Assembly (NCBI RefSeq): GCF_040954645.1
Contig: NC_092804.1
Location: 44,359,753 to 44,423,752, forward strand
Reading direction: 5' to 3'
Length of the DNA stretch: 64,000 nucleotides
Source: Diabrotica undecimpunctata
Lineage: Eukaryota > Arthropoda > Insecta > Coleoptera > Chrysomelidae
Below, piece by piece: positions 33,420 through 46,009 of this stretch. The first letter of the stretch is position 1; the number at the start of each line of letters is the position of its first letter. The translations under genes were made by a program, and so were the position numbers. The notes beneath the pieces were generated by a model, which was not told the origin of the DNA, did no database searches, and was given only the letters and a program-made list of their open reading frames with translations.

Positions 33420-34320
33420 TAATTTACTAAAGGATGCATTGTAAGAGCTTACCCTATGGCGTCCTCTTATTTTATCTAACAGCTATGCACTAATACCTAA
33501 CATGCAAATTCACAACATAGCACTATGCTCTGCTTTTACACCAATGACACTTTACACTAAATCAAATGGTTTTGATCATTTGAGTCTTCTTTCTAACGCA
33601 GTATTATCGAGGGGCTGGATGGCCTTGATGTTTACGTGTTTATGGAGCCGTTGTTCGTGACTACCTGCCATCTTCTTGGTAATTTTATGTGCCATCTCAA
33701 GTGGAGGTCGACATTTCTGATGTACCAAGGAGCATCAACGATGTTCCTTAGTACTTTATTCTGAAATCTCTGGATGATCTGGATATTACTTTTATTAGCA
33801 CAGCCCCAGAGTTGGCAACCATAGATCCATACTGGCCTTAGTATTTGCTTGTATATCAGTTGTTGATTATGTGTGGACAAAACTAAATTTCCTCCCATCA
33901 GCCAATACATTTTCTTGTAACGGATACCTAGTTCCTCCCTTTTCTTTTGATATGGGCTTTCCAGCGAAGCTTTGCATCAAGTGTGATACCCAAGTATTTT
34001 GCAGTAGATGCGTGCGGTATTTGGGCATCATTTATTCTAATTGGAATGTTTTGTGGATTTTTTTGTTTGTAAAATTAACGTGAATTGATTTAGACTCGTT
34101 TAGTTTGATTTTCCATTTTTTTGTCCACTTATGAATTTTATCTATTGACAACTGTAATTGTTCTGCTGCTACTTCACTGGTATTACCTACTGCTAGAATG
34201 GCAGTATCATCTGCAAAGGTGGCTATAGCATCCTTTTCTAGTTCAGGTATGTCGCATGTGTATAACAGGTAGAGGATCGGACCTAATACACTTCCTTCAG
34301 GGACTCCTGCTATAATTTCT
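33420..34320 (-). pseudogene. Jockey-type LINE ORF2, 3' half (minus strand) of a head-to-head copy
   Basis: The minus strand reads IIAGVPEGSVLGPILYLLYT (RT domain block; normally GVPQGSVLGP), IATFADDTAILAVGNTSEVA (catalytic FADD), IHKWTKKWKIKLNESKS, YLGITLDAKLRWKAHI, then the frame at 33910-33632 with KQILRPVWIYGCQLWGCAN and QRFQNKVLRNIVDAPWYIRN, all standard Jockey post-RT blocks. A 3' UTR runs to about 33420; no clear poly(A) or target duplication. The 5' half lies next door on the opposite strand. Confidence 0.85.
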
Positions 34321-34324
34321 TTTA

Positions 34325-35150
34325 GAAAATTAGAAAGGAGAGTAATCCAATATTAACCAACAAATTAACAGACTGGGAAAGTTTTAAATCAACTCTTGAA
34401 GAAAAAATTAAATTATTTGTACAATTAAAAACATCTGAACAACTAGATGACAAAGCAGAGTTGTTTGTTCGAAATATACAAAAATCAGCATGGGAAAACA
34501 CTCCGATTCAAGTATCGAAAGTAAAAGGAAACAACTATCCGAAGGAAAAAAAAATTAAAGAGAAAAGAAAATTAAGAAGGAGGTGGCAACAAACCAGAGC
34601 TCTTCAAGATAAAACAAATCTGAACAATGCAACTCAAAAGCTTAAAAGAGATTCAAAATATAAAAAATGAATCAATGAGTTCTTACCTGAGAAAACTGAC
34701 GAATGATAGCAGCACTGAATACTCCCTATGAAAAGCAACCAAAAAGGCTAAAAAGACCAGTAGTCCATTATCCACCCATTAAACTGGAAGATGGTAGTTG
34801 GGCCAGGAGCAATAAGCAAAAGGCAGAGAGATTTGCCACTTATTTAGAAAATACATTCAAACCACATGAAGACCAAATTAATGATCAAATATGGATAGAG
34901 CCTAATCAGATAGATGAGACAATCAGACCAACATCCCCAAAAGAAGTAGCTGATGAAATAAAAGAAAACATAAATCTGAAGAAAGCCCCAGGATACGATC
35001 TAATTACTGGAGAGTTACTAAAAAACCTGCCTCGCAAAGACATAGTAAAATTGACCAACCTAATTACTGCTGCTTTTAGATGAAGATATGTCCCAAATCT
35101 ATGGAAAATAGCTGAGGTAATAATGATACCAAAACCGGGGAAATCACCAA
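34325..35150 (+). pseudogene. Jockey-type LINE ORF2, inverted 5' segment (plus strand)
   Basis: The plus strand reads LTDWESFKSTLEEKI, FVRNIQKSAWENTPIQ and KRKLRRRWQQTRALQD (endonuclease-RT linker), then after a frame change KRLKRPVVHYPPIKLEDGSW, AERFATYLENTFKPHED, TSPKEVADEIKENINLKKAP, GYDLITGELLKNLP and, past a stop, AEVIMIPKPGKSP (RT fingers). It ends where the minus-strand half would continue after a gap of roughly 150-200 codons. Its 5'-most part touches the other half and its 3'-most part faces the flank, the layout produced by twin priming. Confidence 0.82.
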
Positions 35151-35239
35151 AAAAAAATTAACTGTTTGTTCCTACATAACAGAAATTACCAAACAAAGAC
35201 AGCAATATTATAGAGGACTTCTTCATGTACCATGTCGTT

Positions 35240-35680
35240 TCAGAACGTCATCATAGCTATCTTAATTTTATTCACTGCAACCCTAAATAGCATGCTTGTA
35301 TCAACACCATACCAATCTCGCAAGTTCTTCAACCATGAGGTTCTTCTTCGTCCTTAACTGCGTTTGCCTGCTATTTTGCCTTGCATGATATTTTATACTT
35401 GGGACCTCTCATTACATGTCCGAAATACTCTAGCTTTCTCTGCTTATTGCTTTTTATGATCTCAGTAGTCTTGCTGAGACGTTTTAGTATTGTGGAGTTT
35501 CGAATCTTCTCCATTCAGGAAACTTTTAAAATTCTTCTATAGCACCACATTTCGAAAGCTTCAAGCCGATTTAGATCGATTTTATTCATAGTCCAGGACT
35601 CGATACCATAAAGTAAGACCAATAACACGTAGCAGCGAAGTAGGCGGATCCTCCTCAATGCCAATTACAGAGGACGGTGG
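35240..35680 (-). pseudogene. LINE family A, 3' end fragment
   Basis: The minus strand reads YGIESWTMNKIDLNRLEAFE, MWCYRRILKVSWMEKIRNST, TEIIKSNKQRKLEYFGHVMR, then decays in the QGKI...GRRR part. The EF/EAFEMW and YFGH blocks place it in family A. No RT core. Confidence 0.75.
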
Positions 35681-35869
35681 TTGATATTGGGAATGTAAAG
35701 TATTGTTTGATTTATAATTGTGACAACTAATTTTAACTAATTTTTTCAATCTTAAATTTGTTTTTGTGCCTTGTTATAATATATTCCAAAAGAAGTTTTT
35801 ATACGACTAATAATAATTAATTTATTGTTTCATTGCGTAAAGTAACTGCATATTTATAAGCTTTTAACT

Positions 35870-37145
35870 TCTTCTTGTTCTTATTTCTCAGTATTTCCCT
35901 TTTCTGGGGTAGTTGTTCCTTATTCTTTTTTTAATCATTTCTGCTCATTGTATCTTCTACTTTTTACCCTTTCTCTCTTAAATCCTCTGCCAAATAGTCC
36001 TTCCTCTTTGGTTTTTCATATTTACCGCGCTCTACATTAACTTCTAATAGCTTAATCCTTTGTCCACGTAGTGTTTATTTCTACGTGTTAAGTGACCGAA
36101 CCATTAAATTCTTCGTTTTTCAACCTTTATTGAGACTGTAGTTACTCGGGCTTTTTCCTTAATGAAGTCGTTTCTGATTCTCCCCTTTTCCTCTTACCCA
36201 ATATCCACCGTAACATTTTCATTTTAGCTACCTACAACTTCTTTTACTAAATCTTTTTTACATGCCACACCTTACCGCAGTACACCAACACAGGCCTTAC
36301 CACATTATTCCTACCTATATTCCTCCTTACTATATATTTCCTGGCAGCCCTTCTCCGATTTTTTGATCACAGATACACCTCTTATTCGCTTCCAGTTAAA
36401 CCAACCAGCCTGTTTTTCTGTGGAAAATCTCTCGATCTAGTGTCCCATTTTCCGTTATGTAAAAGCTAATAAATTTAAATTCTCCTACTTGACCTAATTC
36501 CTAATCACATATAAATACACTATTTTTCACACCTGCTAACCTTCAGTCCTTTCTCTTCAATAGTCCTTCTCCAAGCCTCCAACTTCTTCTTTAACATTTC
36601 TTTGCTCTCCTCCACTAACACAATTGACCATTGACCTCACTTATCTTCGCTGTCAGTACATCCATAAAAAAAGTTAAACACGTCACTGGAAAACTTTAGG
36701 TCAATTCAAAATCATTACTTTGGTATACGCTTCCTTATACATAGTAGCTCTCTTTTCTTCTCGTCATATTTCTCTATCAATTGTCTTAAAGCAAACAAGG
36801 CATCCGTTGTCCTCCTTCTTGGCAAAAACCCAAACTGTTCTTCTCCTATCGATGTTTCTCTCCTTAACCTTCGCTCTACAGTTTTCTCCCAAATTTTTGT
36901 TGCGTACGACCTTAATTTTATCCCTCTTTAGTTCCTGCAGTCCTGAATGTCCCTTGTATCTTTATACAGAGATACCATTACGCTCCATCTCCAGGCATGA
37001 CATACTTTGTTCCCCATATATCTTTCTCATAATTTGCCACAAAACATCAACCCATTCCTTTCCTAGAGCCTTCCAAACCTCTGCAGGTATTTCGTCAGGT
37101 CCTACTGCCTTACTATTCTTCATCCTATTTAATGTCACAATATAT
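35870..37145 (-). pseudogene. Decayed LINE reverse transcriptase, family H
   Basis: Minus strand, mixed frames: MKNSKAVGPDEIPAEVWKAL near 37110 (RT fingers), EEQFGFLPRRRTTDALFALR near 36830 (palm block), then after a gap KMLRWILGKRKRG, IRNDFIKEKARV and WFGHLTRRNKHYVDKG near 36090 (post-RT). The 3' side has AACAAGAAGAAG, a GAA-type tail, at 35868-35880. No catalytic YADD/FADD box can be read, so that part is missing or badly worn. Distinct from families A, B and D in the palm block. Confidence 0.65.
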
Positions 37146-38198
37146 ATTTTTTATAAGCTTCTACCGAGTATACCTAATTAATCTCTAATTAATTTAACAT
37201 AATTATTCTAATTCTCACATCGACGACATATATGTGAATTGTGTCACAGACGTGTCAAAGCTCAACGACCGATTATAGAAATTCATCCACGTTACTTTCA
37301 ATTTGGAATGACTGGGTCACGAAAAAAAAAAAACATTGTCGTAGATGTACTGGTGTTGTTATGAGAACTAGATACTGTGAAAAGTCCCTCCTAATAATAA
37401 ATTTTCTACCTCCAGATCAGTAACATAGTAATGGCTGCTACAGGATAACGACTCTCTCTCTATGATCAGTTGATCATGGGATCGTGTTAACCGTGTGTTA
37501 TATTGTCATATACCAAAATCCATTGGGGTGTGAGATTGCAGTGATACGTGAAATCAAGAGGCGAATCAATAATGAGTTTTAACTTTTCTATGAGTTCAGA
37601 ATGAACAAATAAGAATTAGATGAAGACGTAATCAAATGTGGAAAATTTAGTTTTGCGTAGGATACTCCTCGCTGGTGCAAAGATTATGGGGTGTAGTTCA
37701 TTTGGAAGTAGGTCTAGATTAGTATTTGTTAACAGAAACCTATATTTGCTATGTTCTAGAACAAATGCTATACCCTATTGTCAGTAATCAGAGAACCTAA
37801 CTATTAACAAAATAATACCAGAACTTATACATCAGCAGTTACTATCAGTTTTATTCGTAACTCTCACGTTACCTTTCTTCCCTAGCCAGTTAAGAATACT
37901 GATCTTTTACATTGATAGCGCTCTAGCTACGAAACAACAACGCAAAGCACAACGCAAACGGGTTCGTCGTTTAAGGTTGCTGTAGTTGTAAAGGAGCTAC
38001 TAGTATCCGATACGACTATATTAGATGTACTCTCGTTAAACCACTTTACTTTTAATCTATATATAACCTGTAATAAAAAAAGCCAGAGGCATAGACATCT
38101 TGCCCAAGCGCACCACAAGCGGACACAAATGATGGATGAGTGCACTTTCGGTGGTGACCCCTCTAATGTGTCAGGTTTAATGATTCATATTTAGAATA
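37146..38198. other. Unassigned AT-rich DNA
   Basis: No gene, element end or repeat copy I can support. Short frames on both strands have no recognisable motif. Confidence 0.5.
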
Positions 38199-38379
38199 AA
38201 AGATAGAATAACGGAGTGGAGCCCGATAGGAAGAAGAAAGAGAGGCAGACCCCGAAGATCTTTCAGAGATGAAGTGGACGAAGCAATGAGTAGAAGAAAC
38301 CTACAGAAAGGGGACTGGCTAAACAGGAAAAATTGGAGAAAACGGTTGAGTGAAGGAATACAGTGAAAACTGTGGAAGT

Positions 38380-38394
<15 letters not shown>
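38199..38394 (+). pseudogene. LINE family B, extreme 3' end, with (TA)n tail
   Basis: The plus strand encodes ITEWSPIGRRKRGRPRRSFR, DEVDEAMSRRNLQKGDW and NWRKRLSEGIQ then TGA, nearly the same as the last 55 codons of the copy at 13594. The short 3' UTR (AAAACTGTGGAAGTCATT) is shared too, but here it runs into (TA)n, not (TAG)n. Confidence 0.85.

Positions 38395-38445
<51 letters not shown>
38395..38445. repeat. (TA)n microsatellite, tail of LINE family B copy
   Basis: A pure TA array that begins directly after the family B 3' UTR, where its sibling at 15240 has TAG repeats. Confidence 0.9.
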
Positions 38446-38448
<3 letters not shown>

Positions 38449-40387
38449 CTATCATCGATTTGCCCAACGGAGATCACTGGCTGAAGGATAGTTGTGCAAT
38501 GGAGACTAAGGGGAATATGGAGCCTATGGCAAACATGCCACTTTCACCTAGAGACGGTCTCGTAGGGTTCTAACAAAAGTAGGATAAAATATTATGCTGA
38601 TGAAAAAAAAGCTGAACCACACACTATCTATCTTAACATAGTCCCTCAAGTGGTCCTAGTGGAAAGTGAATTCTTGGTTTACATCGGCCTGGGAATTTTG
38701 CTTTCCGCTTAGAAACGTCCTGTGAACGCAGGAAGTGTGCGACATATTTGCTCGTAGGCCCAAAAATTGCACAGTACATAACGCTCTTGGAAATGCAATC
38801 CAAATAATGATGCCGCATATGACATTGCCAATATCTGCCGCTGCCATCCTTGCCCAGTCCGCCAAATGCGTGACTGGACTCCAGTATAATCAGGTAAGGG
38901 TTTAACGACGGATTCCTTCAAGTCGATGGTAGTCGTGCAGACTGTACCGCCTTAAAACTACTAAGAAACTGATCGGTCCAACACTATTAGGAATTTTCGG
39001 ACACTAGTATCTGAGATAAAATTTTCCCCGGGAATTTTTTATGTGACTGTTTTATTTATCAAAATCAAGCTAGTTGAAAAGTCGTTCTGTCCTCCCCCAG
39101 ACCTCACTGGTACAATCGTATTTATGATTGCATGTTATGCTTCTGATGGCTAGCACAGTTAATTAATTTATTAACTAATAAGGAGTACTGACCCATTATT
39201 AATATTTCTATTGCTGAATTTTTAAAAGAGTATCACACAGGATATATATTAGTATGTAAGAACATTTTCTTTATTGAGTTATCAGCAATCTTACTGATTT
39301 GTAAGTTCAAGTTTTTAAAGTTATTGGAAGCCACAATGAAAAGGCAACATTATAACAACGAGTTCTTTTATTGATTAAAGTAAGAAAATGGCCCTGTGGC
39401 ATTTTATCAAATTACAACAAGAGACAAGAAAAATAAAACTACGAATTGGCGATTATAATTATCTTTTTAAAAATGTTTATAAGAAACGGATCACTGAAAA
39501 CGACAAAAACAAGATGTATATTGCATCGCAATAAAAAGCCTTTCAATTTATTAAGAAACGGAGTTAAACATACATCGAGAATCAAAACATATTATTCTAG
39601 TCATACAATTACTATGTTTTGAATCTGGACAAATTGATGAAAATTGGAACAACTTCTAGTAGTAATACAGATAAATTTTTAAGGAGTTTGGATGTGAATA
39701 GAATGCCTCACACCTAATTGATCACAACAACACACAAGCAGAAAGAAAGCAATGAGAAGTATCCAGATCTGCAAAGGTTAAGAATAAAGAAAAGCACATC
39801 AGATAGAAAGGTACAAATCATAGGCGTGTTTCTCCAGTAGTATGACTAACAGATGAAATTGGATGAAGTTTCATGCTTGAACCACAACAGAACATCTGAA
39901 AGGAAAAAGTAAAAAAATAGAACTATTTCATATCCTAAAATATACAATAAATAAATTTTATAGTTCATATACGATTTAATAACTATAATAAATATAAGAC
40001 ATAAATTGTTGCGATGAGGTAGTTTGGGAACCGGCTGTATTGGTATTTTGGCACGACTTACATTGGCGTAGCAGAATATTTAAAAAATATTTCTAATATT
40101 GTTGATATGTCGAATAATTATATATTTACAGTATCTCTTTCTCTTATATGCAATATAACATTAAAGTAATTGTTAATTGAAAGTTAATCTGCTGTATTAA
40201 AAAATGATAAATAATACATTCCACATTAATTATCATCTTAATTATAGACAAAGTACATTCATGTATCATAAGTTTTTAAGTTAAAGACTTGAGGTAACTA
40301 TTTAAAAACATTTTTATTTAAATTGGAAAAAACTTTATAAAATATTGGTTAAACCGGCAACAGGTGTATCTTTTTAAAAAAACTTAA
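38446..40387. other. Unassigned; possible worn coding stretch at 38640-38960
   Basis: 38640-38960 is GC-richer, and on the minus strand all three frames have stretches of 60-70 open codons, as if one older frame had been broken by indels; I cannot name it. The remainder to the TTAA at 40384-40387 is AT-rich without motif. Confidence 0.4.
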
Positions 40388-43354
40388 CCCTATAACCGTA
40401 AAATCTGAAATAGTGCATATTTTCATGTATAAATTTTTGTTTCTAGTTAATCTTGCTATGACAATGACGAATACGAAGTTCCCATAAAGATTTTTTTATT
40501 GTCTGATTCGCCAGGTAAAAAAAACGTAAGACGTCCTCAAGGACTACAAAACGGTTTAAGTGAAATAAAACAGCATATTTCGTTAAATGTATTTTTATTC
40601 GAACAAAATAATAGACAAGGAAATTACATTATTTATGATGATAATCGTAGAAACAATTTTTTGAGTTAGAGCAACACAAATGTAGGTCGCACTTTTGGCA
40701 CACACACTGGGTTACGGAGTCTTTACAATATTTACATTTCTTTCGCCCTCCTGATTTACCTAGCCATATTGGAAAATGGTCGTAGTTGTCGTGTCTGATA
40801 TCGGCTACAGGATGTTTAGCTTTCTGACCAACACTACTAGTACCGGGATGTACCGACTGAGAAGATGGTCGACCAACAGAACGTCTTTGTGTATACGCCA
40901 CAAGGCCAGCAGCTATCTGTTCACGAAATTGAGGTAATTGGTAGAATTTCTCCTTTGGTTCATCACTATTAGTAGATTTATTAGCATGGACTCGACGGTA
41001 TAGAATGTATGCGTTTGTTGCGGTCATGTCTATTAGATGATAGAACGTCCGAATAATTGGATTCCTAGTCTTGAGTCTGATGTGATAACGACCCATCAGT
41101 CCATCCATCAAGTCTACGCCACCCATGTGACTGTTATACTCACGTATTATTTGTGGACATCCTACTTCCATGTACTTTTTTTCTTTACGATCATATCGTG
41201 ATATTTTAGCTGGTTGAGTCTCTACCGGATGGTTTCTAGCAAATGGTTCAATCCCAACGTATGTTGAAGCTAGTCTTACGTTTTTGTTATCTTTCCATTG
41301 TACCGTATTCACATCGACACCATATGCAATGCCAACATATTCCATGGAATCTCCTCTTTCTGCATCCTTTGTTTCTTTATCACTTGGCAGTTTACAATTT
41401 GGAATTCGATTGATCCTTATAGTACCAAGTGCATAAATACCGCTTGCACGAAGATATACTAATAAGGTAATGAGGTGTAAAAATTGTCAAAGTATATTAT
41501 ATGATGCACGAAATTAGGCACTGTTTGAGACAATCGTACAACTACATTACCTGTAGCACCAAGATCTGGAGTACCAGGTAAAATGATATTGTCACCTGCA
41601 CCATTGTATATCTCAAATCGGTAAGCATAACCATGTGAATCGCATAATACAAAAAGCTTTATTTCCCATTTATGTGGTTTATTCGGAAGGTATTGTCTCA
41701 GATGATGCTTCATATTGGTACTACACATTTGCTCGTCTACGCATAAACGAGCTGTTTTCGGAATGGAATCAAATCTTTCATTTATTATATCCGCCAGTTT
41801 TCTGATACGAAAAAGCTTGTCATATCCAGGCTCACCTTTTCTAGCACGTCGACTCTCATCCTCAAAACATAAATATCTTTTGGTCAGTTCAAATTTCCGT
41901 AGCTTCATAGTGGACTGGATTGGTTAAAATGCGTTTTTCCCCAATAACTTATAGGATTTGATCCTATTGGGATCCCAGGTTTGGATACTTATAGATCGAC
42001 ATGTACAGCAAAATACCGATGTAATGATACATGTCCTCAAAATTTGTTGTGAAATTTGAGTTGGCAATAAAAGCAGCTCGATTTATTTCTTCAACAATCA
42101 AAGTCATAACTTCTTCACTGAAGTAATAATTTAAATACTGCATTGGTGATGACAGATGGGTCATATTGTCGGGCAAATTGTTGTTATCTCTGAAAGCTAT
42201 TTCATTTATATGCAATTTCATGTTTTTTTTTCTCCATCGTATATTCGAAAACTCGGTTGAATCCTTCTTTATTGCATCTAAACCTGGAAAAATAGAGAAA
42301 AATGAGGTGTCTACATAATTACTTAATGTATTTTTGACAATACCTGAACCAGTAAATCCACCTCCAGACGGCACAATTTGAGGCCCAGAAGACTGTATAA
42401 CTGGCAATGGAGATCTTGTTCTTTTTGGAGCTTTCACTGTTTCTACTGCTGTACTTGGCGCTAAAATCTCTGCTTCATGTGGTGTTGGTTCCGGTATTGA
42501 AACTTCTGAACAATGTTCTTCAATATTACTAAAATTTACAGCTTCCATGAAAGTTTCACTGGACTCAGTTGTATTCATTTCTTCGATGTATTCGGAAATA
42601 CACTGCTCATCTACCGGAGTTATATCAGTTGGTACATAATTTGGATCTGCAATGTCATCATCATCATCGTCGAAATCACCCTCTTCTTCTTCTTCAGAAC
42701 TTTCAATACAGTTCATGAACTCCTGTTGTTCTTCTTCAGACATATCTGACAAATTATACTTCTTTTGTCTTTCAAATTCATTGTACTCTGACAATTTTTT
42801 TCTAATGAAAAAACGTTGTGGTAGCTGTCCGTCCATTGTTTCTTCTTTTTGTCTTTCTACGAACCAACAAACATAAATTTAGGTGATAAAAACAACTCAA
42901 AATTCACAAAAAGTTTTATCAAGAACAATAGTGAATTAAAAAAAAATTCACGTAAACCGTTTTGTCATCCCTGAGGATGACAATACAATATAACAAATAC
43001 AGAGAATAAACTACATATTGCACAATATTGAACAATAAATTAGTAAAATATATGTATTTATATACTCACCACAAAAATTCCTAGTGTAATCCGATACTTA
43101 GAAATATCTGTTACAATTTTTTATTTGTTCGTAATACGGAGCAATAATAAATACGTGTCTACTCACTTATTGTTCCTACTCTACTGGTAATAAATTTTGA
43201 ATGACGCATCGTACAATTTTCAAAAGGCCAAAAATGAATTACTTTGAAACATACTAAAAGACGCCTAAACGGTTTGATCGACACAACATGTTACTTATTA
43301 AATTATTTGAATTAATGGAATGTAATCCTCAGGGACGACTTACCGGTTAGAGGG
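40388..43354 (-). mobile_element. piggyBac-type transposon with both ends and TTAA target
   Basis: TTAA is present at 40384-40387 and 43355-43358. The terminal repeats are CCCTATAACCG.TAA at the low end and, in reverse complement, CCCTCTAACCGGTAA at the high end. Inside lie subterminal inverted repeats: ACAAAACGGTTTA near 40545 with AGTCCTTGAGGAC in reverse, and AAACCGTTTTGT at 42954-42965 with ATCCCTGAGGAT. TTAA duplication and CCC(T) ends are the family hallmark. Length 2967 bp, with one broken transposase gene on the minus strand. Confidence 0.88.
40629..42836 (-). pseudogene. piggyBac-type transposase, full length but frameshifted
   Basis: Cut-and-paste transposase of the PGBD3/4-like group. 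From ATG 42836: an acidic N-terminus (a run of Glu and Asp near residues 50-60), then YYFSEEVMTLIVEEINRAAF and MYHYIGILLYMSIYKYPNLG. Near 41960-41910 a stop and frame change occur. The second piece (41908-41459) has MKLRKFELTKRYLCFEDE, ARLCVDEQMCSTN (first catalytic D) and IIYFDNFYTSLPY (second D). A one-base loss near 41464 shifts to the third piece (from about 41455), with GIYALGTIRINRIPNC, GGVDLMDGLMGRYHIRLK (third D) and a C-terminal cysteine-rich finger (CKYCKDSVTQCVCQKCDLHL). All three catalytic Asp codons remain. With few lesions, it died recently. Confidence 0.88.
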
Positions 43355-43358
43355 TTAA

Positions 43359-43729
43359 TAGTGTGTAAAATTGTTTATTAAAATCAGCTGAGTACTTTCG
43401 GAATGTAACATGCCAACTTCAGAGCTTCGTTTTAATAGTTACAAACACCTCATCGAAGAGTGATTGTCGACACAAAACACATTAAAAAATATTAGAAAGC
43501 TAACGCCTCTGTTATAAGGGTGAAAACCCTTGTAAAGTTGTAAAAATCACATTTTAAAGGTGCTTGGTATATCAATGGCTCACTCGTTTCAATCCATATA
43601 GCTTGTCGAAGATGTTGTTCCTAGTTCCAATTTTAGCAGGAAGTTTTATTAAATGTTCTTTAAATATTAACGTTCTATCTAATTAACATCTTGATTTTCG
43701 AAAGTTACATTAAATTTTTTTCTTGTCAT
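43359..43729. other. Unassigned AT-rich DNA
   Basis: Nothing I can assign between the piggyBac element and the next LINE fragment. Confidence 0.5.
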
Positions 43730-44050
43730 CTTCTCTTCTTTGTGTGCCGTGCTTGTTTTTAAGCGTTGGCTATCGTCGTATTAACAAGCTGATGAAATAT
43801 TTCTCGATCAACAGCTACATTAAATAATTCTTCGATCGTTCGACCTGTCCAATGTCTAATGTTATGCAGCCAGGACAGTTGCTTTCTTCCGTCCCAGCGT
43901 TTTCATTCGATTTTGCCCTGAATGATCAACTAGAGTAAGCTATATTTATGTCTCCTCATTATATGGCCGAACTATTAAACCGTTCCTATGACATATTATG
44001 AATATCTTTTAGCATTCTTTTGTCTTATTGGTATCTGGCCGCAGTCTCTA
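43730..44050 (-). pseudogene. LINE family A, 3' end fragment
   Basis: The minus strand reads GHIMRRHKYSLL, LIIQGKIE, KRWDGRKQLSWLHNIRHWTG, RTIEELFNVAVDREIF and ends TTIANA. Stops interrupt it after SLL and KIE. The order and spacing match the C-terminus at 24417. Confidence 0.75.
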
Positions 44051-44370
44051 TTTACGAAAGTAATTACCAAGGGTTTTGGATCAGATGTTACAGTTTGTTC
44101 GGCTCTTCAAAATTCTAGTGTTAGATAACCATTTCCCAGTCATCTGCGTATCCGAACTCGTTAAATTGGGTTTTGAGCATATCCGCAATATATAAACTAA
44201 ACCAAATTGGTGCCAGAATTGAGCCCTGGGAAGTTCATTACTTAATTTTGACATTCTAGTAAAAAGGATTACAGTCTGCCGAGAAAACTTGACGGTCGTA
44301 CAATACTAATTGACAACAAAATAAGCTTAGGTACTCCTGATCAGCTAACTGCTATAATATTGGATTTATC
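44051..44370 (-). pseudogene. LINE RT fragment with YADD box (Jockey-like)
   Basis: The minus strand gives SQGSILAPIWFSLYIADMLK, then QFNEFGYADDWEMVI, the RT S-Q-G-S and catalytic YADD blocks in their normal order and spacing. Flanking parts are out of frame. It may belong with the fingers fragment at 44440-44990, but the palm between them is missing. Confidence 0.65.
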
Positions 44371-44439
44371 CAGGGTCCCATTCCATAAAGCATATATTAT
44401 TAAAGTTTAACAAGAACTTAAATTTTTGAATAGAAAAAG

Positions 44440-44990
44440 GCAAAACAGTCCTCGCAGACTTTGAGCAAGAAAGGAGTTGAAATGACAACAAAGCAGGTGT
44501 ATTAAATTCTACTACTTTCTCACATCTTTTGTCTTATTATGAATATGGCATCAACAGTTGATCTGTTACATCGAAGCCCTTGTTGCTCTTCGCATATTTG
44601 ATACTTTCCAATTATATTCTCAGCAAGTATTTTAGTAAATAATTTCAAACTAGTATCAAACAACGTAATAGTTTGATAATTAGATGGGCCATTTTTTTCC
44701 ATTTTTTTGTATAAGAATTGTTATACTTGATTTCCATTTCTTTGGTATGCATTTCATTTCAAGGTTCTTTTGGAATAGTTTCGTAGTATTTTCTGTCAAT
44801 GCTCTTCGTCCATATTTTAGTAGTTCAATCGTAATCGTACCCTGACTTGGGGCTTGTCGATTTTTAAATCCATCTCTCTATCTTCGTCCTTGTAAAGCTG
44901 TTCTATATACTTTTTCCATCGTTCTCCTTGTATACTGTTTATGCTTTTATACTTAAATAGCTTATATTAATAGCTTTTTTCCTTCCCTTT
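44440..44990 (-). pseudogene. LINE RT fingers/palm fragment
   Basis: The minus strand reads GERWKKYIEQLYKDEDREMD (linker) near 44930, SITILIQKN, SNYQTITLFDTSLKLFTKIL and ICEEQQGLRCNRSTVDAIFI then IRQ at 44700-44530, and EFNTPAL beyond. These are RT fingers to early palm. Two or more frame changes and stops. Confidence 0.65.
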
Positions 44991-44999
44991 ACCATCTTC

Positions 45000-46005
45000 C
45001 ATACTTTTCGTTGTGCATCGTATAAATGACGTTCTATTCCAATGTAACATTTCAATGAACTAATACAAATTATATTATTCAATACAGCTTGTAAATCTCC
45101 GATTGCTACTCTGTGATGTTCAGCGATGGTCCTGGTGTATTCTGTACAGAATAATTGTGCTCGCGTATGGATGGACAGCCCTTACTATAGTATGTAGGTA
45201 CTAACTTCACAGGACTATGCGCATGATAACCGGATCCTTAAGATCATCCTCACTACAATGGCTTGCTGCCCTACCTGATATCTGTAGGTAGTGCGCTACT
45301 AAGATAACATAAAAATATTAATAATAGTCGTGCCTTACCTATAAACTAAAATTTCCAGCCTTAGAAAGAATAAGGCTAAATTATCAGACGACATTAAGGC
45401 AAACCATAGTAGAAATATAAATGGGAACAAGGCACATACCCTCACATTCATATACTATCCCATCCTAGTCACTCGTTTCTAGAATTTTATTGGAACCGTA
45501 AAACATGGGTGAAATAGAATCCATACCTGATGGGGTAGATACGCTAATAACCCAGCAAAGTGGGGTCATAAAAGACAAACCATACAACACATTATTTCTG
45601 GATGCAATTTTGAAGCATATCCAGGAAGAAGTGACTTCCTTCACAATTGAAGCAACACTTGAGACAATAAACTAGTTACTTAGTCCCGACATCAAAGTTT
45701 AATAAATATATTTTAATGCTATTTGTTTACTTATTTGTATTATTTTAACTTTTATGGAAAATCTGTAATTTACAGCATTTTTCTTAATTTGTACCATAAG
45801 CTAAATAATAAATGTTAGTTTTCTCTTTCAAGGTTAATTGAACTATTATTGGTTAATAGTACTTACAGATTATGAGAAGTCTGATATTGGGCAATTGTTT
45901 TTTATTCTTTATCCAATCTCTTATTGAGCTATATCTTGAATTATTTCACAATTACTTTCTTTCTTTTAAAACTATTCTAAAATTCTCTTATTTCAAGGAA
46001 CTTCT
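45000..46005. other. Mostly unassigned DNA
   Basis: No element recognised. The only frame of interest is the 57-codon one at 45505-45678, listed separately. Confidence 0.5.
45505..45678 (+). CDS. Small unrecognised open frame (57 aa), doubtful
   Basis: ATG 45505 to TAG 45676-45678 encodes MGEIESIPDGVDTLITQQSG... and ends EATLETIN. It has a balanced composition and a higher GC content than its surroundings, which is why I list it. No motif, signal peptide or membrane segment. The upstream 80 bases are also GC-richer, so it may be the last part of a worn element protein. Chance is a real alternative. Confidence 0.2.
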
Positions 46006-46009
46006 GGCT

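Noticed and set aside
36720..37181. 153-codon plus-strand frame
   Set aside because: Shadow of a minus-strand decayed RT, where fingers and palm blocks can be read; no motif on the plus strand.
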